Source: Nodularia sphaerocarpa UHCC 0038
GTDB lineage: Bacteria; Cyanobacteriota; Cyanobacteriia; Cyanobacteriales; Nostocaceae
NCBI RefSeq assembly: GCF_022376295.1
Contig: NZ_CP060140.1
Location: 1,492,356 to 1,556,355 of the forward strand
Reading direction: 5' to 3'
Length of the DNA stretch: 64,000 bases
Shown here: in pieces, positions 24,940-34,204 of the stretch
Position numbering within the stretch: the stretch's first letter is position 1
Layout of the letters: the number at the start of each line of letters is the position of its first letter
The notes under the pieces: generated by a model
Told to the model about the DNA's origin: nothing
Seen by the model: the letters and a program-made list of their open reading frames with translations, nothing else
Database searches by the model: none
Made by a program: the position numbers and the translations under genes

Positions 24940-25656
24940 TTACATCCAAGCACTAAAAACAGCTAAACCGTAATATTTCCAAGGTACTGCTACTGTCTTA
25001 AACCCAGATATGGTCAGCATTTGCAATTGCGTATCTAAGGTAGCCAGTTGGTCTTGACTAGAGTATCCTTGCTGACTGCTACTACCAACTTTAGCCCGCA
25101 CCTCTGTTAAATTAATTCCCTGTTGGGCTGCCCAATCCTTTCGTGCTTTCTGGTAAACTTCTGCTAAGACAGGTGATTCTGGTAAAGTCGGGTCTGCATT
25201 GCCAAAATAACCACCTTGGTTAAGACTTGCAGCAATTCGTTGAAATAACTTCAGCTTCATCTGATCATCGAGGTGGTGAATTGCCAAAGACGACACACAA
25301 GCATCAAATTCATTACCAATATCCAACTTTTCGGGATTTTCAGCCCATTCGCCAAAGTCTGCTTGTATCCCAGTCCATTGTTGTTCATATCCAGCAGATT
25401 TAATTTTATCGCCAGCAGATTGTAACATTCGCGGTGAGTAATCAAGGGCAATGATTTCCGCATCGGGAAAGCGCTGGAAGATTTTCAGAGTCAGTTCCCC
25501 AGTACCGCAGCCTAGTTCTAAAATTCGGCGAGTTGTGCTAGGAAGACATTGGGTAATTACCTCCAACATTTCATCATATCGGGGTAACAGTTGGCGAATA
25601 CCATGATCAAAGTCCGCAGTGTTGGCGAATACTTCTCCGGGAAATATTTGTTGCAT
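24940..25656 (-). CDS. class I SAM-dependent methyltransferase
   Basis: 238 residues. SAM motif I RILELGCGTGELT (about 43-55), motif II IIALDYSPRML, motif for the loop FDACVSSLAIHHL, and GGYFGNADPTLPESP. Resembles small-molecule methyltransferases of the Trans-aconitate/UbiE-like type. Substrate unknown. It is convergent with the BtuF-like gene and has no operon partner. Confidence 0.88.
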   Translation of the reverse strand: MQQIFPGEVFANTADFDHGIRQLLPRYDEMLEVITQCLPSTTRRILELGCGTGELTLKIFQRFPDAEIIALDYSPRMLQSAGDKIKSAGYEQQWTGIQADFGEWAENPEKLDIGNEFDACVSSLAIHHLDDQMKLKLFQRIAASLNQGGYFGNADPTLPESPVLAEVYQKARKDWAAQQGINLTEVRAKVGSSSQQGYSSQDQLATLDTQLQMLTISGFKTVAVPWKYYGLAVFSAWM

Positions 25657-25960
25657 GAGAATTTAACAGATAAATAAATGCACTCTTATGATGAAGTATA
25701 TCTGAGAATCCCACTCTCCCTTGTCTGTACAGGTTAGGCAAGGAGAAGAGGAAAGAAAATCTTCGCTTTGGCAGATTCTTCTCGGAATATTGATAAAATA
25801 AAAAAAATCATATATTATGTTTAGCTATTGCTAATGCAGCACTGGGGAAATAAATCACGATAAAAAACCGCAAAACAGCCAATAATCAGGTTTTTTTGAG
25901 TTTTTACTTACCCCTTGCAGGACTCAGGTCAAAATCTTCTTCCCATACTTGGGAAACTAT
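25657..25960. other. 304-bp gap
   Basis: Contains the upstream regions of two divergent genes. An AT-rich block (25790-25830) is followed by AAAAAACCGC...GGTTTTTTT (about 25863-25897), a loose dyad. No ORF or RNA recognised. Confidence 0.4.
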
Positions 25961-27022
25961 ATGCTCCAGCTTGTAATCATTGTGTTAGTTGTTATTTTAG
26001 GTTCAGCGCTTTGTTCTTGTACAGAAACAGCGCTGTTTTCTGTTTCTCCCCTCAGAGTCAGACAATTAGCACAATCAAATAACCCTTCCGCAGTTGCACT
26101 TCTGGCGATTCGAGAAAATATGAATCGACCGATTGCAACCATTGTGATCATGAACAATATTTTTAATATTGTTGGCAGTATTATTACAGGTAGTATTGCT
26201 AGTCAAGTATTAGGAGATACTTTGTTGGGGATATTTTCCGGAATATTTACCTTCTTGATTATCATCTTTGGTGAAATCATTCCGAAGACAATTGGAGAGC
26301 GCAATTGTGAACCAATCGCCATGCTGGCGGCTTTACCGGTGACTGGACTTTCTATAGCTTTTACACCCTTAGTTTGGATTATAGAAAATGTAACTGCACG
26401 CTTTTTTAAAACTAAAAAACGACCAACCACAAATGAAGCTGAAATTAAGCTGCTGGCGAATATTGGTCAACAAGAGGGGATTATTCAAAGCGATGAAGCA
26501 GAAATGATCCAACGGGTGTTTAGATTAAATGATGTAACAGCAGCAGACTTGATGACACCGCGTATTATTCTAACATATATACGAGGTAATCTGACTCTTG
26601 AGGAAGCAAAAAATGATATTATTGCTTCTCAACATACTCGGATTATTGTCGTAGATGAGTTTATTGATCAAGTAATTGGATTTGCCTTAAAGCAGAATTT
26701 ACTGACAGCGATGGTTGAAGGCAATAACCAGGAAAAAATTGCTAATTTAGCGCGAAAAGTTAACTTTGTTCCGGAACTAATTCGAGCAGATAAACTCATG
26801 AAAAATTTCATAGCCGCCCGTGAACATTTGGCTGTGGTGGTTGATGAATATGGCGGTGTGGCTGGTGTTGTCACTTTGGAAGATGTGCTGGAAGTGATAA
26901 CTGGTGAAATTGTGGATGAGACTGATAGAACGGTTGATTTACAAGAAATTGCGCGGAAGAAGCGAGAAAAAATGTTGCAGTCGATTAATGTTGGTAATTC
27001 CGGTGAATTATCGAAACTCTAG
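25961..27022 (+). CDS. CNNM/CorC (HlyC-like) transporter-associated membrane protein
   Basis: About 353 residues from ATG 25961 (MLQLVIIVLV); a TTG at 25949 is less likely. N-terminal CNNM/DUF21 domain with four hydrophobic helices (CSCTETALFS, the conserved SETALF-like motif; FGEIIPKTIGER, the conserved GE(I/L)xPK motif). A pair of CBS domains follows (about 195-320; DLMTPRIILTYI, EYGGVAGVVTLEDVLEVI). CNNM/CorC proteins export or regulate Mg2+ and related cations. The short C-terminus lacks the CorC_HlyC domain that many family members carry. Confidence 0.9.
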   Translation: MLQLVIIVLVVILGSALCSCTETALFSVSPLRVRQLAQSNNPSAVALLAIRENMNRPIATIVIMNNIFNIVGSIITGSIASQVLGDTLLGIFSGIFTFLIIIFGEIIPKTIGERNCEPIAMLAALPVTGLSIAFTPLVWIIENVTARFFKTKKRPTTNEAEIKLLANIGQQEGIIQSDEAEMIQRVFRLNDVTAADLMTPRIILTYIRGNLTLEEAKNDIIASQHTRIIVVDEFIDQVIGFALKQNLLTAMVEGNNQEKIANLARKVNFVPELIRADKLMKNFIAAREHLAVVVDEYGGVAGVVTLEDVLEVITGEIVDETDRTVDLQEIARKKREKMLQSINVGNSGELSKL

Positions 27023-27155
27023 TGTTCTCTTCTTGATGAGAGTGTAGAGACGTTGCAGACAAAGCCTCACGCATATTTAAATTAGACCGATGTCTATTAG
27101 TCATGTAGAATGTAGGTGCGTGAGGAATAATATCCATAACACGCCCTACTAAATA

Positions 27156-27178
27156 AGAGACACAGTTTTTTTGTCTCT
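27156..27178. terminator. bidirectional terminator between CNNM gene and rsh
   Basis: AGAGACA (27156-27162) pairs with TGTCTCT (27172-27178); the loop holds seven T on the plus strand, so the minus strand carries an A run inside the loop. It lies 4 bp after the rsh stop. Confidence 0.65.
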
Positions 27179-27181
27179 CTG

Positions 27182-29452
27182 CTATTCGTCAATTTGACCA
27201 AGACGACGGATATTTAAAATGTCGCTCATTTTTTTGATTTGAGTAAATATTTGCTCTAGTTGCAGGCGATCGCGTATATCTATTCCTAAATCAATCAATG
27301 CTGGTTGACCAATAGAAGTATTAACCTGTGCATGACGCACATTGATGCCCTGGTCACTCAACCGCGATAAAATATCCTTTAATACCCCCACACGGTCAAG
27401 GGCTTCAATTTGCACATTCACTGGGTAAGTGTGGGGACGGCTGATATGTTCGGTGGCTGAGTTCCAACTCACGGGTACTAAGCGTTCATACTCAACTGGC
27501 TCTAAATTATTACACCCTTGGCGATGGATGGTAATTCCTCTACCCCTTGTCACCACACCAATAATCGGTTCACCAGCAATGGGGGTACAACACCCAGCTA
27601 AATGATATACCAATCCTTCTACACCAATAATCGGTGAATCACAAGGGCGTGTGCTGTGGGGAGGCGTATCGCGGACAGTTTTTGAGGTTGTTGGTAGTTC
27701 TTTACTGGGAAATAAAGGAATAACGTTAGCAGCTTGTTGTCCTTTAGCTACTTCTCGCCAGCGATTTAGCACCAGGTTGAGGGTAATTTCACCGTAACCC
27801 AAATTGGCGAGTAAATCTTCGACGCTGTGGTAATTACACTTTTCGGCTACAGTCTGCATGGCTTGGGATTTCAGCAAACTATCGAAACCAGTTTTACCCA
27901 GTTCTTTTTCTAACAATTCTCGCCCACGAGCTACATTTTCATCACGGCGCGATCGCTTGTACCATTGTTTAATCCGATACTTCGCCGCCGAACTCCTGGC
28001 AAAATTCAACCAATCCAAACTGGGATGGCTGTTCTTTTGGGTAATAATTTCGACAATCGCGCCATTTTGTAACCCCGTTGACAAAGGAACCATGCGACCA
28101 TTCACCCGCGCCCCTGCACAGTGGTTGCCTACTTCTGTATGAATATGATAAGCAAAATCTATACAGGTTGCACCAGGGCTTAAGGGTACAACATCCCCCT
28201 TTGGGGTGAAGACATAGACATCATCTTCAAATAGATTGTCTTTGACACTATCAAGATATTCTTGAGCGTCCTTGAGATCACTTTGCCATTCCAGCAGATG
28301 CCTTAACCAAGTAAATTTTTCATCTGCGCTTGTCAATTGGCTAGTAGAACCACCTGTTTCTTTGTATTTCCAATGGGCTGCAATTCCATATTCAGCAACA
28401 TGATGCATTTCTACAGTGCGAATTTGAATCTCCAAAGGACGGCCAGTCAGTCCAATCACTCCAGTATGCAACGACTGGTAATGGTTAGGCTTGGGCAATC
28501 CAATATAATCCTTAAATCGAGAGGGAATCGGGCGAAAAGCATCATGAACTACTGCCAAAGCCCGATAGCATTCCTCATTGGTTTGGACTATAATCCGCAG
28601 GGCTGCCAAATCATAAATTTCATGAAATTCTTTTTGCTGCCTTTGCATTTTTTGATAAATGCTATAAAGGTGCTTGGGACGACCACTAATATCATGACAG
28701 TGAATGCCGGCTTGCTGCAAACGTTCCCGCAGCATAGCTGTAGTTTTCGCCAGTTTTTCTTCCCGCGCCGCCCGTTTGTCGGAAACGTGTTCCTGTATTT
28801 GGCGATAAGCTTCAGGTTCGAGGTATTTAAAAGATAAATCTTCCAGTTCCCATTTTATATGCCACATTCCCAAGCGATTTGCTAAGGGGGCAAAAATATC
28901 TCTGGTTTCTTGGGCGCTGCGGCGACGGCTGGAATCTGACATATATTGTAAAGTTCGCATATTATGCAAACGGTCTGCCAGTTTCACCACAATTACGCGG
29001 ATATCCTGCGCCATAGCCAAAAACATCCGCCGGAAGTTTTCCGCTTGGCTTTCGGTTTTGCTGGTGAAATTGATTTTAGAGAGTTTGGTGACACCTTCCA
29101 CCAATTGCCGTACTTCAGGACCAAAATGTGTTTCTATATCGTCGCAGGTAATATCTGTATCTTCAACTACATCATGAAGAAATCCAGCTGCTATCATAGC
29201 AGCACTGCCCCCCAACTCTCGCAGCAATCCAGCTACGGCAACGGGATGACTAATATACAGTTCGCCTGATTTGCGGTACTGTCCTTCATGGAGTTGATAA
29301 GCAAATTCAAAAGCCTGACCAATTAAGACTGCATCAGTATATTTTCGGTCTGCTTCTGCTTCGCCCTTATATGCTGAAGATTCTCGTAAACATTTGATCA
29401 GCCATTCCGGAAGGGCGAGATCGGTTGTGGAATTTATCAGTATGCTGCTCAT
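27182..29452 (-). CDS. spoT: bifunctional (p)ppGpp synthetase/hydrolase (Rsh)
   Basis: 756 residues with the full long-RSH layout: HD hydrolase domain (about 50-200; AAGFLHDVVEDTD, KLADRLHNMRTL), synthetase domain (about 240-350; DLAALRIIVQTNEECY, RFKDYIGLPKPNHYQSLHT), TGS domain (YVFTPKGDVVPLSPGATCIDFAY), a zinc-finger-like CC motif (HLAGCCTPIAGEPIIG) and a C-terminal ACT domain. Both catalytic signatures look intact, so it should both make and degrade the stringent-response alarmone. Symbol follows SpoT/Rel usage. It is divergent from the PatD-like gene. Confidence 0.95.
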   Translation of the reverse strand: MSSILINSTTDLALPEWLIKCLRESSAYKGEAEADRKYTDAVLIGQAFEFAYQLHEGQYRKSGELYISHPVAVAGLLRELGGSAAMIAAGFLHDVVEDTDITCDDIETHFGPEVRQLVEGVTKLSKINFTSKTESQAENFRRMFLAMAQDIRVIVVKLADRLHNMRTLQYMSDSSRRRSAQETRDIFAPLANRLGMWHIKWELEDLSFKYLEPEAYRQIQEHVSDKRAAREEKLAKTTAMLRERLQQAGIHCHDISGRPKHLYSIYQKMQRQQKEFHEIYDLAALRIIVQTNEECYRALAVVHDAFRPIPSRFKDYIGLPKPNHYQSLHTGVIGLTGRPLEIQIRTVEMHHVAEYGIAAHWKYKETGGSTSQLTSADEKFTWLRHLLEWQSDLKDAQEYLDSVKDNLFEDDVYVFTPKGDVVPLSPGATCIDFAYHIHTEVGNHCAGARVNGRMVPLSTGLQNGAIVEIITQKNSHPSLDWLNFARSSAAKYRIKQWYKRSRRDENVARGRELLEKELGKTGFDSLLKSQAMQTVAEKCNYHSVEDLLANLGYGEITLNLVLNRWREVAKGQQAANVIPLFPSKELPTTSKTVRDTPPHSTRPCDSPIIGVEGLVYHLAGCCTPIAGEPIIGVVTRGRGITIHRQGCNNLEPVEYERLVPVSWNSATEHISRPHTYPVNVQIEALDRVGVLKDILSRLSDQGINVRHAQVNTSIGQPALIDLGIDIRDRLQLEQIFTQIKKMSDILNIRRLGQIDE

Positions 29453-29637
29453 ACACTAAAGTTTAAAGGTGTTGGGTAGATAGTGAGAGATCAAGGTCAT
29501 GGATAGCATGGTGGATAGAAAATGCTATCTGATCAGAGATGAGTTCAAAAATGAGAATGATTTTCTAGTTGCCTATGGTAGTCATCCATACCGGGATTAA
29601 AAAATCTTATGTTGAAAAATAGACTTATTGCAAATAA

Positions 29638-29661
29638 AACCTCAAAGCGTAATTTGAGGTT
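29638..29661 (+). terminator. hairpin with T-rich tail in the rsh/patD gap
   Basis: AACCTCAAA (29638-29646) pairs perfectly with TTTGAGGTT (29653-29661) and is followed by TATGGTTTTTAATAAG. As a plus-strand terminator it would end a transcript starting in 29453-29637, where no protein gene lies. A small RNA is possible but unsupported otherwise. Confidence 0.5.
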
Positions 29662-29742
29662 TATGGTTTTTAATAAGAAGTTGAGAAAGTTTATTCTAAA
29701 AGATAATTTTCTTGACATTAATACTATCTTAACTAGCACTGA

Positions 29743-30096
29743 ATGTCTCTAAACCTTGAGAAATATCAGACACTAGCAATTTTGCTAGAGCAAGTACGCT
29801 CTGATACCACCGCGACCCAAGTAACGGCAACTGACCTGCGAAAGGGTGTATCCTTGTTACAGCAAATGTTTCGGCAGCAGATTGTGCCTTTGCCTGACGG
29901 CAGTTCGCGGGTACAATCCTATCGGACGGAAATTAGTAAGCAGTTGCGCTTGTTGGAAATTGATGTGATGTTTTTCCAAGGATCGCGCCAAGCATCCACT
30001 GCGGAAGAAAGGCTGAAGACTATAGGCGATCGCCTGACTACTCTCATTCAATACTGTGAAGCTATTCTCCAGCCAGAACCGGAGGAGGAAAAATAA
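29743..30096 (+). CDS. PatD-like small protein (heterocyst frequency control?)
   Basis: 117 residues, all helical, no signal peptide or catalytic motif. The central stretch RVQSYRTEISKQLRLLEIDVMFFQGSRQAST matches what I recall of proteins annotated as PatD, a factor that interacts with FtsZ and limits heterocyst number in Anabaena PCC 7120. I rate this as a recollection of family resemblance, not a motif proof. Alternatives are any small helical cyanobacterial protein. It is divergent from rsh, 290 bp away. Confidence 0.55.
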   Translation: MSLNLEKYQTLAILLEQVRSDTTATQVTATDLRKGVSLLQQMFRQQIVPLPDGSSRVQSYRTEISKQLRLLEIDVMFFQGSRQASTAEERLKTIGDRLTTLIQYCEAILQPEPEEEK

Positions 30097-30238
30097 CAAT
30101 TCTTTACCTTTTGCTCTACTTCTGACATCATCTCATTTTTTACTGCCAATTGAAAGTTATTTTTGTAACAAGTTGGGAAATGGGGAGTGGGGAAGAGGTT
30201 CGGAGGTAAAATGTGGGGATATTTAATAATTCGTAATT

Positions 30239-31036
30239 ATGAAAACAGACGCAATTTTCTACGAAATATTTAAAGAATTCCCCAACATTTTCTTTGAAAT
30301 TATCGGTGAGCCTGATACTAATACCAATACCTATGAATTTACAGCACCTGAAATTAAACAAAAAAGCTTTCGATTAGATGGGTTATTTTCTCCCCTGGAA
30401 GCATTCCCTAATCAACCTCTGTATTTCGTCGAGATTCAGTTTTACAAAGATGAGGAATTTTATGATCGACTTTTTACCAGTATTTTCCTTTATTTTACCC
30501 AGTATCAACCACTTAACCCGGATTGGTTGGCAATAGTTATCTATGACAAACGCAGTAATGAACGTAGCTATCCCCTACGTTATCGTTCTTTGTTGTCACC
30601 TCATCTGCGTCGCTTTTACCTAGACGAACTGGAAGATTTACCAGCTAATTCTCTGGGATTAGGAATTGTCCGCTTAGTTGTAGAGAGTGAAAACAAAGCT
30701 GAAAAACTCGCCAAAACTCTGATTGACAAAGCTAGGGAGGAATTGACAGATACTCTCATCCAAAGAAAAGTTATAGAATTTATAGAGACAATCGTTGTCT
30801 ACAAATTTCCTAATTTAAGCCGCGAGGAAATAGAAACCATGCTGAATTTAAATTTGCTGAAAGAAACTAGGGTTTATCAAGAAGCAAAAGAAGAAGGTGA
30901 ACAAGAAGGCGAACTAAAAACTAAATTAAATATTTTGTCGAAACTTGTACAACGAGGACTCAGCATTCAGGAGATAGCAGAATTATTAGAATTGGATACT
31001 GAAACAATCAGAAAGGCTTTGGGAGACAATTCGTAA
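30239..31036 (+). CDS. Rpn/DUF2887-type PD-(D/E)XK nuclease-like protein
   Basis: 265 residues. The N-terminal opening DAIFYEIFKEFPNIFFEIIG and the RLDGLF...LYFVEIQFYKDEEFYDR block carry the D...ExQ spacing of PD-(D/E)XK nucleases in the Rpn (recombination-promoting nuclease) superfamily, DUF2887 branch, which is very common in cyanobacteria. An acidic coiled region (EAKEEGEQEGELKTKL) leads to a C-terminal helix pair (GLSIQEIAELLELDTETIRKAL). Such genes are often mobile and present in many copies. Whether it cuts DNA in the cell is unknown. Confidence 0.87.
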   Translation: MKTDAIFYEIFKEFPNIFFEIIGEPDTNTNTYEFTAPEIKQKSFRLDGLFSPLEAFPNQPLYFVEIQFYKDEEFYDRLFTSIFLYFTQYQPLNPDWLAIVIYDKRSNERSYPLRYRSLLSPHLRRFYLDELEDLPANSLGLGIVRLVVESENKAEKLAKTLIDKAREELTDTLIQRKVIEFIETIVVYKFPNLSREEIETMLNLNLLKETRVYQEAKEEGEQEGELKTKLNILSKLVQRGLSIQEIAELLELDTETIRKALGDNS

Positions 31037-31099
31037 ATTTCGTTTTTCACTTTCCACCAAACTCTCCCCTTTCCTGACCTTCGCATATAGCGTTTCTTA

Positions 31100-31119
31100 G
31101 GGCGCAAGGCCTTGCGCCC
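31100..31119. terminator. 20-bp palindrome downstream of the Rpn gene
   Basis: GGGCGCAAGGCCTTGCGCCC, a perfect palindrome 64 bp after the Rpn stop. It has no T run, and it follows a dispersed motif TATAGCGTTTCTTAG also seen near 20105, so it may be a repeat-family hairpin as much as a terminator. Confidence 0.5.
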
Positions 31120-31200
31120 CTACCACGTGGTCTATTTACCTGAAAATACCTGTAAACTTATTATCTCCAGTGCTAGCTCACGGCTGACAACTAATAATAT

Positions 31201-32835
31201 ATGAGTGAAGCTTTATTTTGTATAGAAAATCTGCGTGTTGCCTATCCTCAGCGTCAGGAAGAAGCGTTAAGTTGGGCAATTGATGATGTATCTTTGACTT
31301 TGCAACCTGGCGAAAGGATGGGTTTGGTTGGTGAGTCGGGTTGTGGTAAATCAACTCTAGGAAGGGCTGCAATGCGCTTGTTACCCCCAGATAGTCGCGT
31401 TGAGGGTCGGGTGACGTTTCAGGGTGAATCGGTGTTTGATTTGATGCCTAACCAGATGCGGAAATTTCGGGGAGAGGCGATCGCACTAATTTTTCAAGAT
31501 CCCATGACACGCCTCGATCCTTTGATGACTATTGGTAAGCACTGTATTGAAACTCTCCAGGCGCATTCACCAAAGTTATCCACCAAGGAAGCCAAGGAAC
31601 AAGCGATCGCCACTTTAGCAAAAGTGAATATTCCCGCGAGTCGTTGGAATCAGTACCCCCATGAGTTTAGCGGGGGAATGCGTCAACGGGTAGCGATCGC
31701 CTTGGCTTTACTTCTCAACCCCAAGTTAATTGTGGCTGATGAACCCACCACCAGTTTAGATGTCACCGTCTCCGCGCAGATTTTACAAGAATTAACCCGC
31801 CTATGTAGTGAAGAAAATATGGCGCTGCTGCTGATTTCTCACGATTTGGCGATGGTGGGCGAGTATTGCGATCGCATTGGTGTGATGTATCAAGGCAAAA
31901 TTGTAGAAATGGGTGCGACTGAAACTGTATTGAGACAACCTCAACATGAATACACGCGATCGCTATTAAAAGCAGCTTTGCATATTCAAACAGTGGATGA
32001 AGACAGTAGAAAAGAAACTTCCCAATCACCAATATTGCAGATTACAGAATTGCAGCAGCATTACACTATAGAACCCAATTTTCTGGAAAGACTCTGGAAA
32101 AAACAAGGGGAAACAATTAAAGCCGTAGATGGGATTAATTTAGAACTTTATCAAGGAGAGATTTTCGGATTAGTTGGGGAATCAGGTTGTGGTAAAAGCA
32201 CATTATCAAGAACGATATTACAACTCATTCCTCCTACTGCTGGCAAAGTTGAATTTTTGGGACAAGAGTTAACGACTTTATCGCGCTCAGAAATTCGGGC
32301 TTCCCGGCGACAAATGCAAATGATTTTTCAAGATCCTCATGCTTGTTTGAATCCGGTGATGACAGTGGGACAAAGTATAGCTGATCCGTTATTTATCCAC
32401 AATTTAGCTGATGCAGATAAGGCGAAATCAGAAGTTTTATGGATGTTGGAAAAAGTGGGATTAACACCGCCAGAACTTTATTATCAACGTTATCCATCAG
32501 ATTTGTCTGGGGGACAGCAGCAACGAGTGGCGATCGCCCGTGCTTTAATCACTCGTCCTAAACTGTTAATCTGTGATGAACCTGTGAGTATGTTAGATGC
32601 CAGTGTTCAGTCACAAGTGCTGGATTTAATGTTAGAATTAAAAGTAGAATTTGAATTAACCTACCTGTTTATTACTCATGATTTGTGGTTAGCGCGGTTT
32701 TTGTGCGATCGCATTGCTGTAATGCACAGTGGACAAATTGTAGAAATGGGTAGTACAAAGCAGATGTTTAGCAATCCTCAACACCCTTACACTAAAACTT
32801 TACTAGCAGCCGCCCCCTTGCTGTCACGTGCTTAG
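31201..32835 (+). CDS. fused double ATPase of a peptide/nickel-type ABC importer
   Basis: 544 residues with two complete ABC ATPase domains, DppD-like then DppF-like. First half: GESGCGKST, signature SGGMRQRVAIA, Walker B LIVADEPTTSLD. Second half: GESGCGKST, LSGGQQQRVAIA, LLICDEPVSMLDA. Each ends in the oligopeptide-type tail (PQHEYTRSLL, PQHPYTKTLL). It would energise uptake of peptides, nickel, glutathione or similar substrates. No permease or binding protein lies beside it, so the substrate cannot be inferred, and the partners must be encoded elsewhere. Confidence 0.94.
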   Translation: MSEALFCIENLRVAYPQRQEEALSWAIDDVSLTLQPGERMGLVGESGCGKSTLGRAAMRLLPPDSRVEGRVTFQGESVFDLMPNQMRKFRGEAIALIFQDPMTRLDPLMTIGKHCIETLQAHSPKLSTKEAKEQAIATLAKVNIPASRWNQYPHEFSGGMRQRVAIALALLLNPKLIVADEPTTSLDVTVSAQILQELTRLCSEENMALLLISHDLAMVGEYCDRIGVMYQGKIVEMGATETVLRQPQHEYTRSLLKAALHIQTVDEDSRKETSQSPILQITELQQHYTIEPNFLERLWKKQGETIKAVDGINLELYQGEIFGLVGESGCGKSTLSRTILQLIPPTAGKVEFLGQELTTLSRSEIRASRRQMQMIFQDPHACLNPVMTVGQSIADPLFIHNLADADKAKSEVLWMLEKVGLTPPELYYQRYPSDLSGGQQQRVAIARALITRPKLLICDEPVSMLDASVQSQVLDLMLELKVEFELTYLFITHDLWLARFLCDRIAVMHSGQIVEMGSTKQMFSNPQHPYTKTLLAAAPLLSRA

Positions 32836-32838
32836 AAT

Positions 32839-32972
32839 ATTCATACTCCCTCTCCTTCATAAGGAGAGGGTTGGGGTGAGATTTATTCATACTCCCCCTC
32901 CTGAGCAAACAGAGGGTTGGGGTGAGATTTATTCATACTCCCTCTCCTTCATAAGGAGAGGGTTGGGGTGAG
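32839..32972. repeat. 46-bp tandem repeat, about three copies
   Basis: Units begin at 32839, 32885 and 32931 with ATTCATACTCCC and end GTTGGGGTGAGATTT. Units 1 and 3 contain the arms CCCTCTCCTT and AAGGAGAGGG, so each can fold into a strong hairpin; unit 2 is diverged in that arm. The array fills almost the entire gap between two convergent genes and may serve as a terminator. Confidence 0.9.
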
Positions 32973-32983
32973 GTTCCACAAAT

Positions 32984-33895
32984 TCAATGATTTCCTTCAA
33001 TTAATTTATTTGTGTTTCCACTTGTCCCATACAGTTCAACAAATCTTTTGAAGAGTAGCATACTTGCATTATTAGAAAATTTACTCAATTTGAATAAACG
33101 CTCAATATTCCTGTCAGTTAAGTGGCGTAGATAGGGTAAATCTTCAAATAATGTCAAACAAGAAGCAAAATGCAAGAGTATCTGTAGTAGTGGTTTCGGC
33201 CAATTTAAATCACTATAAATATCTATAAATAACTGATGTTCCTTATCTGTCAATGGGAAGGCTTGAAAGATTACAATTATTCTTTTATTATTATAAACTG
33301 GAATACTCAGTTCAATCGTATAGGGCGTATGTAAAATTAAATCCACCTCTACAATTGGTTTTCTCCAAATTCTCAGAGGATTAGCTGGAGAATCTAAAAT
33401 TGTTTCAAATTTGATAATTCCCCCGATATTTGTTGGCTGAAAATGGCTAATTTTGAGAATTTTTAAATTATTTAAGCTGAAGTTATGAACTGTTTCTAAA
33501 TGTTTTAAGTTCAAAAGATGATAAATTTGGCAAAGGTAAGGAAAAGGCAAAATATACTCTTGGCTGATCATGTGTCGCTTTTTTAACGCAAACTTATTTG
33601 TTTGCATTGGACATAAGTTTCCCTGAAATTGCTGCTCTTTAACATCAGGTTTTAAATACAGCCAACTGAAAAAAAACAAAGTTGTAGTTAAGAGGTGGAA
33701 AAATTCCAGACTGGATAAATAACCGTCAGCAAATGTGTCCAAACTCCTATCGACTATTCCATAAATCCAAGCAGGAATCCCTAACAGCCAAATACCAGAT
33801 TTGAATTTACTGATAAATACAGCTAATTCTAAAGTCGAATCTTGCTCACTCTTATCTTCAGAAAATTCATGATTTTCAAATAAATTATTAGACAT
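32984..33895 (-). CDS. hypothetical membrane-anchored protein, 303 aa
   Basis: Acidic N-terminus, then two hydrophobic stretches (about 33-47 FKSGIWLLGIPAWIYG and 64-82 FFHLLTTTLFFFSWLYL), then a basic, mostly soluble 220-residue domain with mixed helices and strands (SLNNLKILKISHFQPTNIGG, FEDLPYLRHLTDRNIERLF). I do not recognise a family. It is low in GC. It lies alone between the tandem repeat and an AT-rich gap. Confidence 0.7.
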   Translation of the reverse strand: MSNNLFENHEFSEDKSEQDSTLELAVFISKFKSGIWLLGIPAWIYGIVDRSLDTFADGYLSSLEFFHLLTTTLFFFSWLYLKPDVKEQQFQGNLCPMQTNKFALKKRHMISQEYILPFPYLCQIYHLLNLKHLETVHNFSLNNLKILKISHFQPTNIGGIIKFETILDSPANPLRIWRKPIVEVDLILHTPYTIELSIPVYNNKRIIVIFQAFPLTDKEHQLFIDIYSDLNWPKPLLQILLHFASCLTLFEDLPYLRHLTDRNIERLFKLSKFSNNASMLLFKRFVELYGTSGNTNKLIEGNH

Positions 33896-34204
33896 AAAAA
33901 TGTAGGTGGGAATCTTTCAGACTACATTAATCCTAGATATAGCTAATAGAAACAACCTCTACCTTTAGTGCAGATAACTTTTCCAATAGTTTTAAATTTT
34001 CAATATTTATTTGTAGTTATGGCTACAAAAATTAGCCAATATATTTATTTTTATTATTCCTCATATCAGAGATTCATCTGTTTCTCTAGGATGAATTATT
34101 TAAAATTGCCAGAAACAAACTGACAGCATTTCTGCAAGATTAACCGAGAATTTGATTATTTTGCTATTATTTTAAATATTTTATTTTTCTCCAAAACCGC
34201 AGCA
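33896..34204. other. 309-bp AT-rich gap
   Basis: Very AT-rich with short poly-T/A stretches, holding the promoters of two divergent genes. No other structure seen. Confidence 0.4.

Noticed and set aside
28337..28837. 166-codon plus-strand ORF inside the rsh gene
   Set aside because: Antisense shadow of a conserved enzyme; no start signal or domain.
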